The notes below the pieces were generated by a model. It was not told where the DNA came from. It was given only the letters and a program-made list of their open reading frames with translations, and ran no database searches. A stretch of DNA of 43,158 nt from Pseudomonas sp. KK4 (lineage in GTDB: Bacteria; Pseudomonadota; Gammaproteobacteria; Pseudomonadales; Pseudomonadaceae), in the NCBI RefSeq assembly GCF_001984065.1, contig NZ_LYVP01000046.1:1-43158 (forward strand), written 5' to 3'. A program made the position numbers and the translations under genes. This document shows positions 16,353 through 25,100 of the stretch, piece by piece (position 1 is the stretch's first letter; every line of letters starts with the position of its first letter).

Positions 16353-17368
16353 GTTTGCAGGTTCGGTCACAGGTTTCCCTCAAGCCGTACAACAGTTTTG
16401 GCGTGGACGTGCAGGCCCGGCTGTTCGCCGAAGCCCACAACGATGCCGATGTGCGAGAAGCCCTGGCCTACGCTCGGGCCCACGACGTGTCGTTACTGGT
16501 GATCGGTGGCGGCAGCAACCTGCTGTTGACCGCCGATATCCCGTCGCTGGTGCTGCGCATGGCCAGCCGCGGGATTCGTGTGGTGAGTGACGACGGCAGC
16601 AAAGTGGTCATTGAAGCCGAGGCGGGCGAGCCGTGGCATCCGTTCGTCCAGCACACCCTGGCCCAGGGCTTGTCCGGCCTGGAAAACCTCAGTCTGATTC
16701 CCGGCACCGTCGGTGCCGCGCCAATGCAGAACATCGGTGCCTACGGGGTCGAGATCAAGGACGTGTTTGCCGGCCTGACTGCTCTTGATCGCCAGAGTGG
16801 CGAACTGCGCGAATTCAGCCTGGAAGAATGCAACTTCGCCTACCGTGACAGCCTGTTCAAGCAGGAACCGGGACGCTGGTTGATCCTGCGCGTGCGCTTC
16901 ATGCTCGACCGCAACGCGCCACTGCATCTGGAATACGGCCCGGTGCGTCAGCGCCTGACCGAACAAGGCATCGATCACCCGACCGCCAGCGACGTCAGCC
17001 AGGCCATCTGCAGCATCCGCAACGAAAAATTGCCGGACCCTGCCGTGCTGGGCAATGCCGGCAGTTTTTTCAAAAACCCGCTGGTGTCGGCGGCGTTGGT
17101 CGCACAGCTCAAAGGCGAGTACCCGGATCTGGTGGCCTACGCGCAACCTGACGGTCAGGTAAAACTGGCTGCCGGCTGGCTGATCGAGCGGGCGGGCTGG
17201 AAGGGTTTCCGCGAAGCCGATGCGGGTGTGCACACGTTGCAGGCGCTGGTGCTGGTCAACTACGGCGGCGCGACCGGATTGCAGTTGCTCGACCTGGCGC
17301 AACGCATCCAGAAAGACATTTCAGAACGTTTCCATGTCGAGCTGGAAATGGAGCCCAACCGATATTGA
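16349..17368 (+). CDS. murB: UDP-N-acetylenolpyruvoylglucosamine reductase
   Basis: This 339-residue FAD-dependent enzyme reduces UDP-GlcNAc-enolpyruvate to UDP-MurNAc with NADPH in peptidoglycan precursor synthesis. Visible are the FAD-binding segment VIGGGSNLLL (51-60), IPGTVGAAPMQNIGAYG (117-133), YRDS (165-168) and the proton-donor serine S239 in NAGSFFKNP. Type I MurB length. It is the last gene of the lpxK-kdsB-murB run and is followed by a strong terminator. Confidence 0.97.
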   Translation: MSLQVRSQVSLKPYNSFGVDVQARLFAEAHNDADVREALAYARAHDVSLLVIGGGSNLLLTADIPSLVLRMASRGIRVVSDDGSKVVIEAEAGEPWHPFVQHTLAQGLSGLENLSLIPGTVGAAPMQNIGAYGVEIKDVFAGLTALDRQSGELREFSLEECNFAYRDSLFKQEPGRWLILRVRFMLDRNAPLHLEYGPVRQRLTEQGIDHPTASDVSQAICSIRNEKLPDPAVLGNAGSFFKNPLVSAALVAQLKGEYPDLVAYAQPDGQVKLAAGWLIERAGWKGFREADAGVHTLQALVLVNYGGATGLQLLDLAQRIQKDISERFHVELEMEPNRY

Positions 17369-17392
17369 AGCTAAGCTTTCAAGGTGAAATCC

Positions 17393-17429
17393 AAAGCCCT
17401 GCACTGATTAAAAGTGCAGGGCTTTTTTG
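17393..17429 (+). terminator. murB terminator
   Basis: The 13-bp stem AAAGCCCTGCACT (17393-17405) / AGTGCAGGGCTTT (17413-17425) has a 7-base loop and is followed by TTT. It ends the comEC-to-murB transcript 25 bases after the murB stop. Confidence 0.93.
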
Positions 17430-17439
17430 TTAATGCTGG

Positions 17440-17458
17440 GTTAACTTAGTGAGCTAAC
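17440..17458. promoter_or_regulatory. Imperfect palindrome upstream of the molybdo-hydroxylase cassette
   Basis: The 19-base sequence GTTAACTTAGTGAGCTAAC matches its own reverse complement at 14 positions. It lies in the 244-base gap between murB and the iorA-like gene. A second small hairpin CCGCCG-N5-CGGCGG is at 17553-17569. No convincing promoter or regulator gene is visible here, so a role as operator is only a guess. Confidence 0.25.
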
Positions 17459-17612
17459 GATGCGAAGCATTTATTCCACCAAAGGCCCGGTGCAGACGTT
17501 CCCGTCCGCATAAGAGAGCCTCCTTAGCCTGAGTCGATCTGCGTGATGCCAACCGCCGATGTCCGGCGGCAGATTGCTCGACCCCATAACCCAATACTAT
17601 GCGGGCGTGCCC

Positions 17613-18083
17613 ATGATTACCCTGAAACTCAATGGTCAAGACCATCAACTCGACGTCAGCGAGGACATGCCCCTGCTGTGGGCGATCCGTGACGTGGCCG
17701 GTTACAACGGCACCAAATTCGGCTGCGGCATGGGCCTGTGCGGTGCCTGCACCATCCATATCCAAGGCGCCCCGGCGCGCAGCTGCATCACGCCGATCGG
17801 TTCGGTGGTCGGACAGAACGTCACCACCATCGACAACCTGCATGCCGATCCGGTCGGCAAGGTCGTGCAGCAAGCCTGGCTCGATACGGCCGTAGCCCAG
17901 TGCGGCTACTGCCAGGGCGGGCAGATCATGTCAGCCACCGCGCTGCTCAAGACCAACCCCAACCCCAGCGACGAACAGATCGAAGAGGCCATGGTCGGCA
18001 ACATCTGCCGTTGCGGCACCTACAACCGCATCAAGACCGCGATTCGCCAGGCATCCACTCACTTGAAGGAGGCCAAGGCATGA
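17613..18083 (+). CDS. (2Fe-2S) subunit of a molybdo-hydroxylase (IorA-like)
   Basis: This 156-residue electron-transfer subunit belongs to the isoquinoline 1-oxidoreductase/aldehyde oxidase family. All eight cluster cysteines are present: C38, C43, C46 and C58 (plant-ferredoxin type) and C97, C100, C132 and C134 (second cluster, CGYCQGGQ and CRCGTY). It has no signal peptide; such subunits are carried out of the cell with the Tat-bearing large subunit. I chose ATG at 17613 (MITLKLNGQDHQLDV); the frame is open to 17559. It overlaps the next gene by ATGA. Confidence 0.93.
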   Translation: MITLKLNGQDHQLDVSEDMPLLWAIRDVAGYNGTKFGCGMGLCGACTIHIQGAPARSCITPIGSVVGQNVTTIDNLHADPVGKVVQQAWLDTAVAQCGYCQGGQIMSATALLKTNPNPSDEQIEEAMVGNICRCGTYNRIKTAIRQASTHLKEAKA

Positions 18084-20395
18084 ACCGCCTACCGAATGAT
18101 TTCGCCCTGAGCAATCTCAGCCGGCGTGGGTTTCTCAAAGGCGTGGGCGCCACCGGTGCGTTGGTGGTGGCCGCGAGTTGGGGTTGGCAGGACGTATTTG
18201 CCGAAGAGGCCCAGAAGGCATACGGCGCCGACGGCATGCCTAACAAGTGGATCGACGATCCGAAGGTGTACGTCAGCATTGCCACGGATGGCACCGTGAC
18301 CGTGATGTGCAACCGCTCGGAGATGGGCCAGGGCGTACGCACCAGCCTGACCATGGTGGTGGCCGACGAGCTGGAAGCCGACTGGGCGCGGGTCAAGGTC
18401 AAGCAGGCGCCGGGTGACGAAGTGCGCTACGGCAACCAGGACACCGACGGTTCGCGCAGCATGCGTCACTGGTTCGAACCGATGCGCCGTTGCGGCGCCG
18501 CCGCGCGGGCGATGCTGGAACAGGCCGCCGCTGATCAGTGGAAAGTGCCGGTCGGCGAATGCCATGCGCAACTGCATAAGGTCATCCACACGCCATCCGG
18601 TCGTGAGCTGGAATACGGCGCCCTGGCCACCGCTGCCAGTGCCCTCGCAGTTCCGCCGCGGGACAGCCTGCGGCTCAAGCAGCCTTCGGAGTTTCGCTAC
18701 ATCGGCAAGGAAGGCACCAAGGCCATCGACGGTGACGACATCGTCAACGGTCGCGCCGTGTATGGCGCCGACGTGCATTTCGACGGCATGCTGTTCGCCG
18801 CCATTGCCCGGCCGGCGGTGTATGGCGGCAAGGTGAAAAGTTTCGACGGTGCAGAGGCGATGAAAGTCCCCGGCGTGGTCAAGGTCCTGCAGATCGAGAG
18901 CCGTCCGTTGCCATCGGAATTTCAGCCGTTGGGCGGTATCGCCGTGGTGGCGAACAACACCTGGGCGGCGATCAAGGGCCGCGAGGCGCTGAAAATCGAA
19001 TGGGATGACGGCCCCAACGCCAGTTACGACTCGATCGCCTATCGCAAGGAACTGGAAGCCTCTTCGCTGAAACCCGGCAAGGTCGTGCGTAATACCGGCA
19101 ACATCGACGAAGCGATGAAAACTGCCGACAGCACCCTTGAAGCGTCCTATTACTTGCCGCATCTGTCGCAATCGCCAATGGAGCCGATGGTTGGCATCGC
19201 CCGTTATAAGGACGGCGTGTGCGAAGCCTGGGGGCCGAGTCAGGCGCCGCAGGTGACTCGCGAGCGGATTGGCGAACGCCTGGGCCTGCCCTTCGATAAC
19301 GTGACGTTCAATGTCACCTTGCTCGGCGGTGGTTTCGGTCGCAAGTCCAAGCCGGACTTCATCATCGAAGCGGCCATCCTCGCCAAGGAATTCCCCGGCA
19401 AGGCCGTGCGGGTGCAATGGACCCGTGAAGACGACATCCATTGCTCGTATTTCCATACCGTGTCGGTCGAGCACCTCAAGGCCAGCCTGAACAGGGATGG
19501 CCTGCCGTCCGGCTGGTTGCACCGTACTGTTGCGCCGAGCATCACCGCGTTGTTCGCGCCGAACATGAATCACGAGGCGGCGTTCGAGTTGGGCATGGGT
19601 TTCACCAACATGGCCTACGCGATTCCCAACGTGCGTCTGGAAAACCCTGAAGCGACGGTCCACACGCGCGTGGGCTGGTACCGTTCGGTGTCGAACATCC
19701 CTCACGGTTTTGCGATCCAGAGCTTCATCGATGAGCTGGCGCACAAGGCCAAGGAAGACCCGCTCAAGTACCAGATCAAGTTGCTCGGCCCGGACCGCAA
19801 GATCGATCCGCGCACCTTGAGCGAGGAGTGGAACTACGGCGAGTCCCCTGAGCGCTATCCGATCGATACAGGGCGTTTGCGCACGGTACTGGAAACCGCC
19901 GCCAAGGCCGCCGGTTGGGGGCGCGAGTTGCCCAAAGGCCGAGGATTGGGGCTGGCGGTGCATTACAGCTTCGTGACCTACGTGGCGGCGGTGATCGAAG
20001 TCGAAGTCAAAGACGATGGCACCTTGATCGTGCACAAAGCCGACATCGCTGTGGATTGCGGGCCGCAAATCAACCCCGAGCGGATTCGTGCGCAGTTCGA
20101 AGGCGCCTGCGTCATGGGCCTGGGCAATGCGGTGCTGGGCGAAATCAGCTTCAAGGACGGCAAGGTCCAGCAGGACAACTTCCACATGTATGAAGTGGCG
20201 CGCATGTCCCTGGCGCCCAAGGAAGTCGCCGTGCATCTGGTGACGCCGCCGGGCACTGTGCCGCTGGGCGGTGTCGGCGAGCCGGGTGTACCGCCGATCG
20301 CTCCGGCGCTGTGCAACGCGATCTTCGCCGCCACGGGCAAACGCATCCGTGACCTGCCGGTGCGTTACCAGTTGCAGGGCTGGAACAAAGCCTGA
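18080..20395 (+). CDS. Molybdopterin-binding subunit of a molybdo-hydroxylase (IorB-like), Tat-exported
   Basis: This 771-residue large subunit of the xanthine dehydrogenase/aldehyde oxidase superfamily is closest in design to isoquinoline 1-oxidoreductase beta. A twin-arginine signal (SRRGFLKG near residue 15) precedes a hydrophobic stretch, so it is probably periplasmic. Molybdopterin loops include LLGGGFGRKSKPD, and GGVGEPG near the C-terminus contains E734 at the catalytic glutamate position. It would hydroxylate an N-heterocycle or aldehyde using water. No cytochrome c subunit gene is attached, so the electron acceptor is unknown. The frame stays open upstream to 17738 but that part is the shadow of the iorA-like gene. 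Confidence 0.92.
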   Translation: MNRLPNDFALSNLSRRGFLKGVGATGALVVAASWGWQDVFAEEAQKAYGADGMPNKWIDDPKVYVSIATDGTVTVMCNRSEMGQGVRTSLTMVVADELEADWARVKVKQAPGDEVRYGNQDTDGSRSMRHWFEPMRRCGAAARAMLEQAAADQWKVPVGECHAQLHKVIHTPSGRELEYGALATAASALAVPPRDSLRLKQPSEFRYIGKEGTKAIDGDDIVNGRAVYGADVHFDGMLFAAIARPAVYGGKVKSFDGAEAMKVPGVVKVLQIESRPLPSEFQPLGGIAVVANNTWAAIKGREALKIEWDDGPNASYDSIAYRKELEASSLKPGKVVRNTGNIDEAMKTADSTLEASYYLPHLSQSPMEPMVGIARYKDGVCEAWGPSQAPQVTRERIGERLGLPFDNVTFNVTLLGGGFGRKSKPDFIIEAAILAKEFPGKAVRVQWTREDDIHCSYFHTVSVEHLKASLNRDGLPSGWLHRTVAPSITALFAPNMNHEAAFELGMGFTNMAYAIPNVRLENPEATVHTRVGWYRSVSNIPHGFAIQSFIDELAHKAKEDPLKYQIKLLGPDRKIDPRTLSEEWNYGESPERYPIDTGRLRTVLETAAKAAGWGRELPKGRGLGLAVHYSFVTYVAAVIEVEVKDDGTLIVHKADIAVDCGPQINPERIRAQFEGACVMGLGNAVLGEISFKDGKVQQDNFHMYEVARMSLAPKEVAVHLVTPPGTVPLGGVGEPGVPPIAPALCNAIFAATGKRIRDLPVRYQLQGWNKA

Positions 20396-21378
20396 TGGAC
20401 AGTGCCGATCTGAATGTATTGCGCAGCGTGCTGGAGTGGCGCCGCGCTGGCCAGCGGGTGGTGCTGTATAGCGTGGTCCAGACCTGGGGCACCGCGCCCC
20501 GGGCGCCTGGCGCCATGCTGGCGTTGCGCGAAGACGGCGTGGTGATTGGCTCGGTGTCCGGCGGTTGTGTCGAGGATGACCTGATCGCGCGTTTGCATGA
20601 CGGTCGTATCCCGACTGACGGGCCGCCGGTGCAGCTGATCACGTACGGAGTAACCCGCGAGGAAGCCGCCCGTTTCGGTTTGCCCTGTGGCGGCACCTTG
20701 CGCCTGACCGAAGAGCGCGTGGGCGATCCCTCCTGGGTCGCTGACTTGCTGGCCAGGTGCGAAGACCATCAGATCGTCGCGCGTTCGCTGGATATCGTCA
20801 CCGGTGAGGTGGTGTTGCAGCCAGCCGACAAAGCGGATGTGTTGGCCTTCGATGGCAAGACGTTGCGGGCCATTTACGGTCCGCGCTGGCGTTTGTTGCT
20901 GATCGGCGCGGGGCAGTTGTCGCGCTATGTGGCGCAAATGGCCCGTCTGCTGGATTTCGAGGTGCTGATCTGTGATCCGCGCAGCGAATTCGTCTACGGG
21001 TGGGAGGAACAGCACGGCCGGTTTGTCTCGGGCATGCCTGACGAGGCCGTGCTGAACATCCAGACCGACGAACGCACCGCCATCGTCGCCCTGACCCACG
21101 ATCCGCGCCTGGATGACATGGCCTTGCTCACGGCCCTGGATTCCAGGGCTTTCTATGTTGGTGCCCTGGGATCGCGGGTCAACAGCCAGAAACGACGGGA
21201 TAATCTGGCGCAGCTCGGCTTGGCGCCCCAGTCCATTGAACGGCTGTACGGTCCGATCGGTTTGCACATCGGCAGCCATAATCCGGCGGAAATCGCCTTG
21301 TCGTTGATGGCCGAAATCGTGGCGGTCAAGAATGGCGTCGAACTGAAACAGAAGAAGCCCCTGCAGGAGCGCGTATGA
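20395..21378 (+). CDS. xdhC: XdhC/CoxI-family molybdenum-cofactor maturation protein
   Basis: This 327-residue protein has an N-terminal XdhC/CoxI domain (QTWGTAPRAPGAMLALREDG, then GSVSGGCVEDDL) and a C-terminal Rossmann-like domain (LLLIGAGQLSRYVAQMA, near 165-180). XdhC proteins bind molybdenum cofactor, help sulfurate it and insert it into xanthine dehydrogenase-type enzymes. It sits directly behind the large subunit (stop and start overlap by one base) and overlaps the nucleotidyltransferase gene by four, so the four genes form one operon that supplies its own maturation factors. Confidence 0.93.
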   Translation: MDSADLNVLRSVLEWRRAGQRVVLYSVVQTWGTAPRAPGAMLALREDGVVIGSVSGGCVEDDLIARLHDGRIPTDGPPVQLITYGVTREEAARFGLPCGGTLRLTEERVGDPSWVADLLARCEDHQIVARSLDIVTGEVVLQPADKADVLAFDGKTLRAIYGPRWRLLLIGAGQLSRYVAQMARLLDFEVLICDPRSEFVYGWEEQHGRFVSGMPDEAVLNIQTDERTAIVALTHDPRLDDMALLTALDSRAFYVGALGSRVNSQKRRDNLAQLGLAPQSIERLYGPIGLHIGSHNPAEIALSLMAEIVAVKNGVELKQKKPLQERV

Positions 21379-21971
21379 ACCAGCCCATCGGTGTGATTGT
21401 GCTCGCCGCGGGGAGGGGCAGTCGGTTCAGGCAGGTTGCCGGCAATGAAAAGGACAAGCTGCTGGCGGACTGTTCCGGGCGTGACGGTGCCGTGCGGTCG
21501 GTGATCGAGCAGGTATTGGTGAATTTGCCGGTTGGCCTGGGCAAGCGCGTAGTGGTGACCACCGAGGATCGCCCGCAGGTGATTCGCATGGCTCAGGCCT
21601 ATGGTTGCGAGATCGTTCTGATCGAGTCGACCGGGATGGGTGACAGCATTGCGGCCGGGGTGGCGGCGTGCTCGCAGTTAGAGGGTTGGTTGATGGTGTT
21701 GGGGGATATGCCGTTCATCCGGCCTTCAAGCATCGAGCAGGTCGTGGCACAGATGGCGGACAATTGCATCAGCGTGCCGGTGCAGGATGGCGCATATGGG
21801 CATCCGGTCGGCTTTGGACGCCATTTTGCCCCCGGATTGATGGCGCTATCCGGTGACCGCGGGGCCAAATCGTTGTTTGCGCAGGGGCAGATCGTGGAAG
21901 TGGCAGTCGATGATCCCGGTGTTTTGTGGGACGTGGATGTGCCGCAGAAACTGGTCTTTCTGTCAGCCTAG
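21375..21971 (+). CDS. MobA/MocA-like molybdenum cofactor nucleotidyltransferase
   Basis: This 198-residue protein has the NTP-transferase N-terminus VIVLAAGRGSRFRQ (7-20) followed by KDKLL, and a GDMPF metal-binding motif near residue 113. In this context it most likely joins CMP (MocA) or GMP (MobA) to molybdopterin; the xanthine dehydrogenase family uses the cytosine dinucleotide, so MocA activity is the better guess (inference). It is the last gene of the cassette, followed by a REP pair and a terminator. Confidence 0.88.
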   Translation: MNQPIGVIVLAAGRGSRFRQVAGNEKDKLLADCSGRDGAVRSVIEQVLVNLPVGLGKRVVVTTEDRPQVIRMAQAYGCEIVLIESTGMGDSIAAGVAACSQLEGWLMVLGDMPFIRPSSIEQVVAQMADNCISVPVQDGAYGHPVGFGRHFAPGLMALSGDRGAKSLFAQGQIVEVAVDDPGVLWDVDVPQKLVFLSA

Positions 21972-21972
21972 A

Positions 21973-22071
21973 TCCCTTGTGGGAGCGGGCTTGCTCGCGA
22001 AAGCGGTGGATCAGTCACCCGTGAAGTCGACAGACACACCGCATTCGCGAGCAAGCCCGCTCCCACAGGGA
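21973..22071. repeat. REP pair in inverted orientation (REPIN)
   Basis: Two copies of a REP unit with core GTGGGAGCGGGCTTGCTCGC face each other: one at about 21974-22008 and its inverse at about 22037-22070, separated by about 28 bases. Each also has internal dyad symmetry (GCGGGCTTGCTCGC). This is the REPIN organisation common in P. fluorescens-group genomes, moved in trans by a REP-associated tyrosine transposase not present here. A third copy begins at 43097. Confidence 0.92.
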
Positions 22072-22093
22072 TTTGTGTTTTTTACACTCGCAT

Positions 22094-22131
22094 AAAAAAA
22101 GCCCCGCCTGGCATCACCAGGCGGGGCTTTT
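22094..22131. terminator. Bidirectional terminator between the molybdo-hydroxylase cassette and rne
   Basis: A perfect 15-bp stem AAAAGCCCCGCCTGG (22097-22111) / CCAGGCGGGGCTTTT (22117-22131) with a 5-base loop and A/T tracts on both sides. It lies 16 bases beyond the rne stop on the minus strand and also serves the converging cassette. Confidence 0.93.
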
Positions 22132-22146
22132 CAGTGGCTTGTGGAA

Positions 22147-25100
22147 TCAGACGAGAGGTTTGGTCTCGTGTTCTTTTTCCTGGGCCTGTTCGTGTTGCTC
22201 TACGGCGTCCTGCACGGAGCGCGGTGCTTCGTGGATGACCGACTCAGCTGGCTCGGCAGCAGCTTCTACAGCCGGGGCAGGGGCTGCCTCGACCACTTCA
22301 GCAACAACCGGGGCTGGTTCGGCAGCGGCAACCACTTCAGCGGGTGCGGCAGCGGCGGCCAGTTCGGCTTCCTTCTGCAGGCGCTCGGCTTCACGCTTGC
22401 GACGACGCACTTCACGCGGGTCGTTCGGTGCACGGCCACTAGGGGTCAAGGCGCTGACAGGGGCAGTTTCAGCCACTGGAGCAGGCGCTTCAACCACCGC
22501 TGGCGCTTCAACTACCGGCGCTGGCTCGGCAGCGACAACAACCGGCTCGGAGACCACTTCTGGCGCCACTCCGGCTTCAGCGACTGGCGCTGGAGCCTCG
22601 ACGACGGCTGGCTCGGACACCCAGTTGAACGCCGTTTGCTCTTCGCGGACTTCACGAACGGTCTCAGTCACGGTTTCAGCGACAGTTTCAACAGCAGGCT
22701 CTGCAACAACCGCAGGCGCTTCGGCGACTACAGCAGGCTCGGCAGCCGCTTCAACTTCAGGGCGTGCTTCACGAACCGGCGCCACTTCGATTTCTGGCGA
22801 AGCGGTGACTTCGACCGGAGTACTGGCTTCAACGACCGGCGCTTCAACTGGAGCTGTTTCCAGAGCGGCGGTGGCGCGTTCGGCTTGCTCGTTGGCCTGT
22901 GCTTCGGCCGGAGCGCTGATCACGGAGCTGGCAACGGCTGCGGTCACAGCCAGGCCTGCGGCCAGATCGGCGCTGCTTGGCGCTTCAGCGTTTTCGCCGT
23001 TTTCGGATTCTTCCGAACCTTCGATCACGTTGCCGTTGGCATCACGCTGGCGCTCACGACGGTTGCTGCGACGACGCTGACCACGGGAGCGGCGGCGTGG
23101 GCGATCGCCTTCGGCGCCGTCCTGACCGTCTTCCTGCAGTTGCTCTTCGTTGGTTGGCAGCTCTTCTTCAGCGACTGCAGCAGCGGCTTGCTCGGCACGT
23201 GGCTGGCGTTCTTCACGCGGTGGGCGTGGAGCGCGTTCTTCACGTGGCTGACGGGCAGGACGTTCTTCGGCGGTAGCAGTGGCGGCCGGAGCAGCATCCA
23301 GTGGCTCACGCAGTTCGCGTACACGTTCTTCACGCTCGCCACGTGGCTTGCGGTCTTCACGTGGGGCACGTGGCGCACGTTCTTCACGCGGTGGGCGTGG
23401 TGCGCGTTCTTCGCGGGCTACCGCTGGGGTTTCTTCGCGTACTTCACGGACTTCGCGAGCTTCGCGTGGCTGGCGCTCTTCGCGTGGCTCACGTGGTGCG
23501 CGCTCTTCACGCGGTGCACGTTCTTCACGTGGCTTGCGTTCTTCATCGCGGCGACCGTTACGGTTGCGGCTCTGTTGACGACCGTTGCGACGTTCTTCGT
23601 TACGGGCAGGACGCTCGGCGGCCGGTTTTTCAACGACGACCGGCGCGGCAGGCTCTTCCTTGGTGGCGAACAGGCTGACCAGCGACTTCACCAGGCCTTT
23701 GAACAGGCTCGGCTCTGGCGCAGCGACCGGTGCGGCAACAGGCGCCACGACTTCAGTCGGGACCGGAGCATTGGCACGCGCTGGTGCAGTCTTGACCGCG
23801 GCTTCCTGGCGAACGAGGGTGCGGGTCGCAGCGGCTGGCTGGACTTCTTCCACTTCGGCAGCGGCAGCAGCGATTTCGTAGCTGGACTGGTTGGTGGCGG
23901 CTTCCGGGCTGTCATCGCGCAGACGCTGAACTTCGAAGTGCGGCGTTTCGAGGTGATCGTTCGGCAGAATGACGATGCGGGCGCGGGTGCGCAGTTCGAT
24001 CTTGGTGATCGAGTTGCGTTTTTCGTTGAGCAGGAACGCGGCTACCGGGATTGGCACCTGGGCGCGAACTTCGGCGGTGCGGTCTTTCAGGGCTTCTTCT
24101 TCGATCAGGCGCAGGATGGCCAGCGACAGCGATTCAACATCACGGATGATGCCGGTGCCGTTGCAGCGTGGGCAAACGATGCCGCTGCTTTCACCCAGGG
24201 ACGGACGCAGGCGCTGACGGGACATTTCCAGCAGGCCGAAGCGCGAGATGCGACCGACTTGCACGCGGGCGCGGTCGGCTTCCAGGCATTCGCGGACTTT
24301 CTCTTCCACGGCGCGCTGGTTCTTGGCAGGGGTCATGTCGATGAAGTCGATGACGATCAGACCGCCGATGTCACGCAGGCGCAACTGACGGGCGATTTCT
24401 TCGGCGGCTTCAAGGTTGGTCTGCAGGGCGGTTTCTTCGATGTCGCTGCCTTTGGTGGCGCGCGCCGAGTTGATGTCGATGGACACCAGGGCTTCGGTCG
24501 GGTCGATAACGATGGAGCCACCGGAAGGCAGTTCGACGACGCGCTGGAAGGCGGTCTCGATCTGGCTTTCGATCTGGAAACGGTTGAACAGCGGAACGCT
24601 GTCTTCGTACAGCTTGATCTTGCTGGCGTACTGCGGCATGACCTGGCGGATGAAGGTCAGGGCTTCGTCCTGGGCTTCAACGCTGTCGATCAGCACTTCG
24701 CCGATGTCCTGGCGCAGGTAGTCGCGGATCGCGCGGATGATCACGTTGCTTTCCTGGTAGATCAGGAATGGCGCGGAACGATCCAGCGAGGCTTCCTTGA
24801 TGGCGGTCCAGAGCTGCAGCAGGTAATCGAGGTCCCACTGCATTTCTTCGCTGCTGCGGCCCAGGCCGGCCGTGCGCACGATCAGACCCATGTCGGCCGG
24901 GGCAACCAGGCCGTTCAGGGCTTCGCGCAGTTCGTTGCGCTCTTCGCCTTCGATGCGACGGGAGATGCCGCCGGCACGCGGGTTGTTCGGCATCAGCACC
25001 AGATAACGACCGGCCAGGCTGATGAAGGTGGTCAGGGCGGCGCCCTTGTTGCCACGTTCTTCTTTTTCGACCTGAACGATGACTTCCTGGCCTTCGCTCA

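Noticed and set aside
17560..17580. Possible sigma54 promoter (GG...GC) before the molybdo-hydroxylase cassette
   Set aside because: The GG and GC elements are 9 rather than 10 bases apart and the flanking consensus (TGGCAC, TTGCA) is poor.
17738..18079. Upstream extension of the iorB-like frame into the iorA-like gene
   Set aside because: The Tat signal at 18080 onward and the ATGA overlap define the true start; the extension is the shifted frame of the FeS subunit gene.
18089..20236. Minus-strand ORF of 715 codons opposite the iorB-like gene
   Set aside because: It has no recognisable domain and its composition (His/Arg/Ala/Gly-rich) is typical of the complement of a high-GC coding frame.
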